Of a DNA stretch of 64,000 nucleotides, positions 58,884 through 64,000 are shown one piece after another (the first letter of the stretch is position 1; every line of letters starts with the position of its first letter). Both the position numbers and the translations under genes were made by a program. This DNA is from Natronomonas salsuginis (GTDB lineage: Archaea > Halobacteriota > Halobacteria > Halobacteriales > Haloarculaceae): NCBI RefSeq assembly GCF_005239135.1, contig NZ_QKNX01000002.1:186001-250000 (forward strand), written 5' to 3'. The notes below the pieces were generated by a model. That model was not told where the DNA came from. It searched no databases and saw only the letters and a list, made by a program, of their open reading frames with translations.

Positions 58884-61070
58884 TCAACGCGACTGTCGCG
58901 GATCCAACAGCCGAATCGGATGCGGCGCACCGTCGGCCGTCAGCGCCGCGATCTGCTCGCCACAGGAGGTGCCGCTCGCGACCACGGGACCACTGTCGGG
59001 GAGCTGTTCGTCGAGTCGCGACCCGACATCCATGCTGAGCTCGTAGTACTCCGACTTGTAGCCGAAGCTTCCGGCCATCCCGCAACACTCGATGTCGGTC
59101 GTCGAGACGTCGTAGCCGGCCCGATCGAGGACCTCCGTCGTGTACGCGTCCAACCCGAGCGTTCGCTGTTGGCAGTGGCTGTGATAGGTGATCTCCTCGT
59201 CGACAGCCGTCGGGAGCGTGTCGATCTTGGCACCGTTTTCCAGCAGTCCGTAGACGTACTCGAAGAGCTCGTAACTCCCGTCAGAGAGGCGCGAGTACGA
59301 GCGTTCCGGGAGGAGCCGTTCGTACTCGGTTCGGAACATCGCCAGATCCGACGGCTCGACGACGACGATATCGCGGTCGGCGTCGAGGTGTTCGGCCAGT
59401 GCCGCGTACACCGCGCTCGCCTTCTCGTCGGCGGTGTCGATCATCCCCTGCGATAGCGGCGCTCTGCCGCTTTCGGGGACCGCTGGCACGCGAACCGCGA
59501 CGCCGAGCGCTTCGAGCACTCGGACGGCGGCCTTTCCGCGCTCGGGGCTGAAATAGTTCGTGTAGAGGTCCGGATACAGCACGGCCTCCCGATCCGAATC
59601 GGGGTTCGCCCGACGGCGGCCGGCGGCCCACTCGACGAGCGTCTCGTCGGCGAGCGTCGGCAGCGAGCGGCGACTGTCGATCCCGACGAACCGATCGAGG
59701 AGTCGCTGCACCGCGCTCGATTCGATCGCGGCGTTCGAGAGTCCGGGGGCAATCGAACCGAGTTTGGCGAACGTCTCGATGTTGCCGAAGAGCCGCTTTT
59801 GAACGTCGAGCCCCTCGGGTTCGGCGTCGGGCGTGAGGCCGTCGACGAGGAAGTCGAACGATTCGGACTCGTTCGACCGGTTGAGCCGGTCGCGCACGAC
59901 GGTGTTGATCCAGGGGATGTCGATCTTGACCGGGCACTTGTTGACACACTGCGAACAGCCGGTACAGAGGTCGTTCATGTCAGCCGCCGAATCGAGCCCG
60001 TGAACGCCGGCCTCCCAGCCGGTCCCGATGCCACCGGAGTACGTCTCGCCGCCGAAGGCGTGGCCGCCGACGGACTGGAAGTTCGCACAGGCGTTTGAAC
60101 AGGCCCCACACCGGATGCAGTACAGCGTCTCGCGTAGCTGATCGTCCTCGCGCATCGCCATCCGGCCGTTGTCGATCAACACGAGGTGGAACTCCCGGTC
60201 GTCGGGCTGGCCGTACTCGCCGGTGTCGAAGTCGAGCGACGGCGTCTCGACCGGCGGTGTGAGAAGCGTGAGATACGCGCCGATCTCCTGACCGGTACCG
60301 GTTCGAGCGATCAACTCGAGGAACGGCCGGAGATCGGAGACGGTCGGAATCAGCTTCTCGATTCCCGTGACTGCGACGTGCGTCGGGGGCGTGACCGCCG
60401 TCTTTCGGGCGTTGCCCTCGTTCGTGACGATCGAGATCGTGCCCGTCTCGGTGACGACGAAGTTCGCGCCGGTCAGTCCGACGTCGGCCTCACGGATCCG
60501 CTCGCCGACCCGCTCGCGGGCGAACTCGGTGAGTTCGTGAGGATCCTCAGAGAGCGGTTCGTCGAGATCGAAGTACTCGTTGAACAGCTCGGCGATGTCC
60601 GGCGGCGAGCGGTGCATCGCCGGCGCGATGAGATGGGAGGGGGTCTCGTCGGCCACCTGAATCACGAACTCGCCGAGATCGGTTTCGGTGACCTCGTAGC
60701 CCGCGCCCTCGAGGTGGTGGTTCAGCTCCAGCTCCTCGGTCGTCATCGACTTGCTCTTGACGAGGTGTTCGGCGTCCTGTTCGTCCATGACGCCCTCGAT
60801 ATAGCGGTTCGCGTCCTCGGCGTCCTGTGCCACGTAAACGTGCCCGCCGTTTTCCTCGACCGCTTCCGTCACCTCCTCGATGCGCTCGGGGAGCGAGGCG
60901 ATCGCCTCCTCTTTGATCCGTCGAGTCTCCGCTCGAAGCTCCTCGTAGGAGTCGAACGCCGCGATCGCGTCGCTAGCGTTGTCGCTGAGGTTCCGGGCGT
61001 TCTTCCCGATGTTCTCGCCGTCGACGCCCATGATGCGCCGGATCTCGGCGGCTTTCTCGCTTCGGCTCAT
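58884..61070 (-). CDS. Fused LUD-domain iron-sulfur protein and CCG-domain protein (LutB-LutA/LldF-LldE fusion)
   Basis: 728 residues. Residues about 1-290 are an LUD domain (VKSKSMTTEELELNHHLEGAGYEV, LTGANFVVTETGTISIVTNEGNARK). Residues about 310-400 hold two [4Fe-4S] motifs, CIRCGACSNAC and CTGCSQCVNKCPV. The C-terminal 230 residues contain a Cys-Cys-Gly region (YHSHCQQRTLG, DIECCGMAGSFG), as in LutA/LldE and HdrB proteins. Bacteria carry the two parts as separate genes. It is likely part of a membrane-associated L-lactate-oxidising complex with the LUD partner encoded next to it. Its ATG overlaps the partner's stop (ATGA). Confidence 0.93.
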   Translation of the reverse strand: MSRSEKAAEIRRIMGVDGENIGKNARNLSDNASDAIAAFDSYEELRAETRRIKEEAIASLPERIEEVTEAVEENGGHVYVAQDAEDANRYIEGVMDEQDAEHLVKSKSMTTEELELNHHLEGAGYEVTETDLGEFVIQVADETPSHLIAPAMHRSPPDIAELFNEYFDLDEPLSEDPHELTEFARERVGERIREADVGLTGANFVVTETGTISIVTNEGNARKTAVTPPTHVAVTGIEKLIPTVSDLRPFLELIARTGTGQEIGAYLTLLTPPVETPSLDFDTGEYGQPDDREFHLVLIDNGRMAMREDDQLRETLYCIRCGACSNACANFQSVGGHAFGGETYSGGIGTGWEAGVHGLDSAADMNDLCTGCSQCVNKCPVKIDIPWINTVVRDRLNRSNESESFDFLVDGLTPDAEPEGLDVQKRLFGNIETFAKLGSIAPGLSNAAIESSAVQRLLDRFVGIDSRRSLPTLADETLVEWAAGRRRANPDSDREAVLYPDLYTNYFSPERGKAAVRVLEALGVAVRVPAVPESGRAPLSQGMIDTADEKASAVYAALAEHLDADRDIVVVEPSDLAMFRTEYERLLPERSYSRLSDGSYELFEYVYGLLENGAKIDTLPTAVDEEITYHSHCQQRTLGLDAYTTEVLDRAGYDVSTTDIECCGMAGSFGYKSEYYELSMDVGSRLDEQLPDSGPVVASGTSCGEQIAALTADGAPHPIRLLDPRQSR

Positions 61071-61591
61071 TGTTCGACCACCAGCACGTGGACCTCCTTC
61101 GGTCCGTGGACGCCCTCGACGAGTTCGCCCATATCGGCGGTGGCACTCGGTCCCGTCGCGAGGACGCGGCTGGCACCCGGCCCGCCGCTCTCTCTCGCGT
61201 CCCGGATCGCGGACTCGAAGCGGTCGAACGCCGCCGCGAGATCGGGGACGATGTCCGCGGCGTCGAGCACCACGACGTGACGCGGCGGATAGAGGCTCAC
61301 CAGTTCGTCGCCGCCGGCTCGGGACTCGATGGAGATCGTCCCGTAGTTCGCGAGCCCGACTTCGGCCCGCGCGACGCCGGTTTGGGCCGTCCGGAAATCC
61401 TCGACCGACGGGTCGGTGTCGACGGCCGTGTCTTCGAGCGTGACCGATTCCAACGTGAGCGGCGCGCCGATCGCGGGCTCGACGAGGCGTTCCGAGAGGG
61501 CCTCCTCGAACCCGGCAACGTCCGTTCGGGTGCAGCTATCGACCGTCTCCAGTGCGGAGTCGGCGAACTGCGCCACGAGGTCCATACTCAT
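61067..61591 (-). CDS. LUD-domain protein (LutC/LldG-like)
   Basis: 174 residues with the LUD fold: VARAEVGLANYGTISIESRAGGDELVSLYPPRHVVVLDAADIV and the late ATGPSATADMGELVEGVHGPKEVHVLVVE, a C-terminal motif of the LutC group. It is the third component of the lactate-utilisation set; the first gene of a two-gene operon, with stop and start overlapping by 4 nt. Start at ATG 61591 (MSMDLVAQF) is chosen; ATG 61585 and a GTG at 61597 are alternatives that change only a few residues. No lactate permease is adjacent. Confidence 0.88.
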   Translation of the reverse strand: MSMDLVAQFADSALETVDSCTRTDVAGFEEALSERLVEPAIGAPLTLESVTLEDTAVDTDPSVEDFRTAQTGVARAEVGLANYGTISIESRAGGDELVSLYPPRHVVVLDAADIVPDLAAAFDRFESAIRDARESGGPGASRVLATGPSATADMGELVEGVHGPKEVHVLVVEQ

Positions 61592-61719
61592 ACACACGAC
61601 AATGAACCGGACTGTCTTGGTGTTTATCCCGCCACGGCGATGCGGTCGGTAGGATCTTGGGACCGTCGGCGGCGAATCGGACCGACGGCTATTTGCGCCG
61701 GGGCGTACAGGGCCGACGT

Positions 61720-62160
61720 ATGAGTCTCCGGACGGCCGTCGCGGCCCCGTTCCGCGAGGAGGGGGGAACGGAGTTGGGCGAGAGCGCGTTCGTCGTCGCG
61801 CTCTCGTTGGATCGCGATTGGTTCTCGCCGGACCAGGCGAAGCGACTCGTCGACGTGGCCGCCAGCGAGGGGTTGCTCGAGCGGGCGGACGGCACGCTCA
61901 CGGCGCGGTTCGATCCCCAAACGGTCGAGATTCCCGAGGGGTTCGAACCCGACGAGTCGATCCTCATGGAGCGGTCCACGTTCGAGCGGGTGCTCGGCGC
62001 GGTCGTCGAATCGGGCGAAGAAAAGCAGACGGCAGTCGCCGGAATCAACGGCCTCCAATCGGAGCTCGCCGTCACCGTCGAGGCGGCGGCCGTCCTCTAC
62101 GCACACCGTCGGGGGGTCGACGTGCAGGAACTCGCGAACGCGGCGCGACGGGAGCTATAA
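61720..62160 (+). CDS. DUF2240 family protein
   Basis: 146 residues. It matches the archaeal DUF2240 pattern: FVVALSLDRDWFSPDQAKRLVDVAASEGLL, then RFDPQTVEIPEGFEPDESIL and a C-terminal helical part with AAAVLYAHRRGVDVQELANAARRE. The helix-rich arrangement hints at a small nucleic-acid or protein-binding module, but no function is established to my knowledge. The ATG at 61720 is well placed. The next gene starts 1 nt after its stop, suggesting cotranscription. Confidence 0.85.
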   Translation: MSLRTAVAAPFREEGGTELGESAFVVALSLDRDWFSPDQAKRLVDVAASEGLLERADGTLTARFDPQTVEIPEGFEPDESILMERSTFERVLGAVVESGEEKQTAVAGINGLQSELAVTVEAAAVLYAHRRGVDVQELANAARREL

Positions 62161-62161
62161 C

Positions 62162-62581
62162 ATGGTCGTCGATGAACTCACCGACGGGAAGCGTCTGGGA
62201 CAGTTGCTCGCCTCGGAGATCCACGGCCACGAGCGCGGTGTGTTCGAACGCCTCGGGGTCGTCGATGCCGACACCGATGTCGAACCGAGCGACGAAGGAG
62301 CGTTCGCGTACGCGATCGCGGTAGGGAGCGGCGACCGGGGCGACGGCGGAAACGACGACTGGATCGCGGACGCGTACATTCACCCCGACCGACTGCGCGT
62401 GGAGTTCAGCGCGTCCCCCGACGTTGCCGCCGCCGCCGGGCGGGAAGCGGGGCTTCGGACGCGGCCGAAAGCCGTCGATCCGCCGCGAACGCTCGTGTTC
62501 GTCGAGAGCGGGGCCGAGGTGAAAGCCGCGCTACGCGTCGTCCGCGCGGTCGCGGCGGAGCGTTTCGAGACGAAGCGGTAG
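62162..62581 (+). CDS. Conserved haloarchaeal-type protein, function unknown
   Basis: 139 residues, acidic N-terminus, alpha/beta character with segments ELTDGKRLGQLLASEIHGHE, FAYAIAVGSG, DDWIADAYIHPDRLRVEFS and TLVFVESGAEVKAALRVV. I do not recognise the family. It is directly downstream of the DUF2240 gene and probably in the same operon. Its 3' end overlaps the convergent HAD gene by 51 nt, so one of the two stops may be longer than in relatives; both frames stay open to their own stop codons. Confidence 0.7.
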   Translation: MVVDELTDGKRLGQLLASEIHGHERGVFERLGVVDADTDVEPSDEGAFAYAIAVGSGDRGDGGNDDWIADAYIHPDRLRVEFSASPDVAAAAGREAGLRTRPKAVDPPRTLVFVESGAEVKAALRVVRAVAAERFETKR

Positions 62582-63217
62582 CGAATCGAACTCCTCGCGA
62601 CGGATCGTCGCATCGGCGTCCGGATGCGGACCGGGGCCGTCGTCGTACTGTACCTGCACGGTGAGCAGGCCGGCCGCGGACGCGCCAACGATATCCCGTT
62701 CGGGGTGGTCGCCAACGTAGACCGTCTCCTCGGGGCGAACGGCCAGTTCGTCGGTGATCGCCTCGAAACCGCGACGGTCGGGTTTCGGAGCCCCGATCGG
62801 TCCGGTCACGACGACGGCGTCGAAGGCGTCGCTCCAGCCCAATCGCCGGAGTTTGTCGTGTTGGGTTTCGCCGGGGCCGTCGGTCAACAAACCGACCCGG
62901 TAGCGCGCTTGGAGCGTCGAGAGGACCGCCTCGACGCCCTCGATCGGGGCGAGCGCGTCACCGATGGTCTCGCGGTACGCGCGTGTCAGTTCTGGCGCAT
63001 CCGAGCCGACGAGCGACTCGAACACTGGGAGCCGACTCTCAGTGCCGCTGTGTTCGCTGTGCGCCTCCAGATACGCCTCCCGACCGAACGTCAGCGGAAC
63101 CGATGCGCGATCGGCCGCGGTTTCCAAGAGGCTCGTTCGGTCGGCCTCGGTGACGGCGAGCGTGTCGTCGAGATCGAACACGACGGCGGTGAACACGGGC
63201 GTCAGTTGGTCGGCCAT
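62531..63217 (-). CDS. HAD superfamily hydrolase
   Basis: 228 residues. All HAD motifs are present: motif I VVFDLDDTLAVTEADR (nucleophile and acid Asp), motif II VGLLTDGPG, motif III Lys in GAPKPDRRGFE, and motif IV VYVGDHPERDIVGA. The cap domain lies between motif I and II. It is a small-molecule phosphatase; a phosphoglycolate or pyrophosphatase-like role cannot be separated by motif. The ATG at 63217 gives MADQLTPVFTAVVFDLDD. The C-terminal 17 codons overlap the convergent gene. Confidence 0.92.
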   Translation of the reverse strand: MADQLTPVFTAVVFDLDDTLAVTEADRTSLLETAADRASVPLTFGREAYLEAHSEHSGTESRLPVFESLVGSDAPELTRAYRETIGDALAPIEGVEAVLSTLQARYRVGLLTDGPGETQHDKLRRLGWSDAFDAVVVTGPIGAPKPDRRGFEAITDELAVRPEETVYVGDHPERDIVGASAAGLLTVQVQYDDGPGPHPDADATIRREEFDSLPLRLETLRRDRADDA

Positions 63218-63273
63218 CGATATATATTGTCCGACGCGCGGCTGACGCGTTCCGGGAGACGCGAACGGGAGCG

Positions 63274-63280
63274 TTTTTAC
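63274..63280 (+). promoter_or_regulatory. TATA-like element of pyrF
   Basis: TTTTTAC lies 23-29 nt upstream of the pyrF ATG at 63303, a leaderless spacing. Confidence 0.5.
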
Positions 63281-63302
63281 TCGATCCCCGAGTGGCGAAC
63301 GT

Positions 63303-64000
63303 ATGGGCTTTTTCGACGATCTCGAAGCGCGCATCGAGGCGACCGACAGCGTCGTCTCGGTCGGGCTCGATCCGGACCCCGACCGGCTGCCGGCGTTTCT
63401 CGATTCTGAACTTCCACGATGGGCGTTCAACCGCCGTGTCATCGACGCAACCCACGAGCACGCCGCCTGTTACAAGCCGAACGCCGCGTTCTACGAAGAC
63501 GGCGACGGCTGGCGCGCGCTCGAGGAGACGATCGCGTACGCCCACGGCAAGGGCGTTCCCGTCCTGCTCGACGCCAAGCGCGGCGACATCGGGAACACGG
63601 CGCGTCAGTACGCGAAACTGCTCGATGAGAGCGGACTCGACGCCGACGCCATCACGCTCAACCCCTACATGGGGCGAGACACGCTGGAGCCGTACCTCTC
63701 CCGTTCGGAGAAGGGCGTCTTCGTCCTCTGCCGGACTTCGAACCGCGGCGGCTCTGACTTTCAGGACCTCGATATCGGCAACGACAAGCCGTTGTATCAG
63801 TACGTCGCCCAGCGTTGTGCGGCGTGGAACGATCACGACAACGTCGGCCTCGTCGTCGGCGCGACCGCCCCCGAGGAACTGGAGACGCTCCGCGATCTCG
63901 TCGACCTCCCGTTTCTCGTCCCTGGCGTCGGCGCGCAGGGCGGCGACGCGGAGGCGGCCGTCGAGTTCGGCCTCGCCGACGGCGTCGGACTGGTCAACTC
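63303..64000 (+). CDS. pyrF: Orotidine 5'-phosphate decarboxylase (3' truncated by window end)
   Basis: 232 codons are visible and the frame is open at the right edge. It decarboxylates OMP to UMP. The opening GLDPDPDRLP and the catalytic core LLDAKRGDIGNTARQYA contain the Asp-Lys-Asp charge network typical of OMP decarboxylase; VPGVGAQGGD near the edge is the phosphate-binding loop. The length and the N-terminal extension match the ~270-residue archaeal/mycobacterial-type PyrF. It is divergent from the HAD gene. Confidence 0.93.
   Translation, partial: MGFFDDLEARIEATDSVVSVGLDPDPDRLPAFLDSELPRWAFNRRVIDATHEHAACYKPNAAFYEDGDGWRALEETIAYAHGKGVPVLLDAKRGDIGNTARQYAKLLDESGLDADAITLNPYMGRDTLEPYLSRSEKGVFVLCRTSNRGGSDFQDLDIGNDKPLYQYVAQRCAAWNDHDNVGLVVGATAPEELETLRDLVDLPFLVPGVGAQGGDAEAAVEFGLADGVGLVN

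Overview
The window reads as a stretch of chromosome from a haloarchaeon (class Halobacteria; I cannot fix the genus). The evidence is a GC-rich, very acidic proteome, archaeal replication factor C large subunit, type II methionine aminopeptidase, DUF63, DUF5813 and DUF2240 proteins, a FolC-FolP fusion, Tat-dependent lipoprotein export, TATA boxes about 25 nt upstream of start codons (leaderless transcripts), and a tRNA-Leu of archaeal type. Both window ends cut a gene: a UspA protein at the left and pyrF at the right.

Layout. 0-8.7 kb: housekeeping and stress genes (UspA, cold-shock protein, map, DUF63), a PfkB kinase beside uridine phosphorylase (probable nucleoside-ribose salvage), a K+ channel divergent from two tandem, mutually similar membrane proteins with TrkA-C-like domains, and a ferredoxin. 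8.7-9.6 kb: tRNA-Leu(TAA) followed by duplicated and inverted copies of its 3' end and a broken histidine kinase, which looks like an integration scar. 9.6-14.5 kb: DUF5813, GNAT, glycosyltransferase and the folate fusion gene. 14.5-15.3 kb: AT-rich non-coding DNA.

15.3-40.5 kb is a catabolic island for organic acids through CoA thioesters. It holds two IclR regulators, two acyl-CoA dehydrogenases, 3-hydroxyacyl-CoA dehydrogenase, a methylmalonyl-CoA-mutase-type large subunit, a biotin-dependent acyl-CoA carboxylase (both subunits), a MaoC protein, a two-domain VOC protein and four adenylate-forming enzymes. It also holds a complete branched-chain-type ABC importer (binding protein, two ATPases, two permeases) with an acyl-CoA synthetase gene inside the operon. 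A UspA protein and an amidohydrolase follow. The likely logic is uptake, activation to CoA, beta-oxidation or carboxylation, and entry into central metabolism through propionyl/methylmalonyl-CoA and acetyl-CoA. Two of the four adenylate-forming enzymes have lost the signature ATP-binding loop.

40.5-64 kb: AT-rich gap, HtpX protease, dapA-dapB, a hybrid sensor kinase, an HTH regulator, a phosphoesterase, a ring-cleaving-dioxygenase-like VOC protein, a beta-hydroxyacid dehydrogenase, an FAD oxidoreductase, a threonine-synthase-like protein lacking the PLP lysine, a coiled-coil protein, a VapBC-like toxin-antitoxin pair, rfcL, malic enzyme, heme A synthase, pterin carbinolamine dehydratase, a lactate-utilisation (LUD) gene pair, DUF2240, a HAD hydrolase and pyrF. 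I saw no insertion sequence, CRISPR array, rRNA or replication origin.
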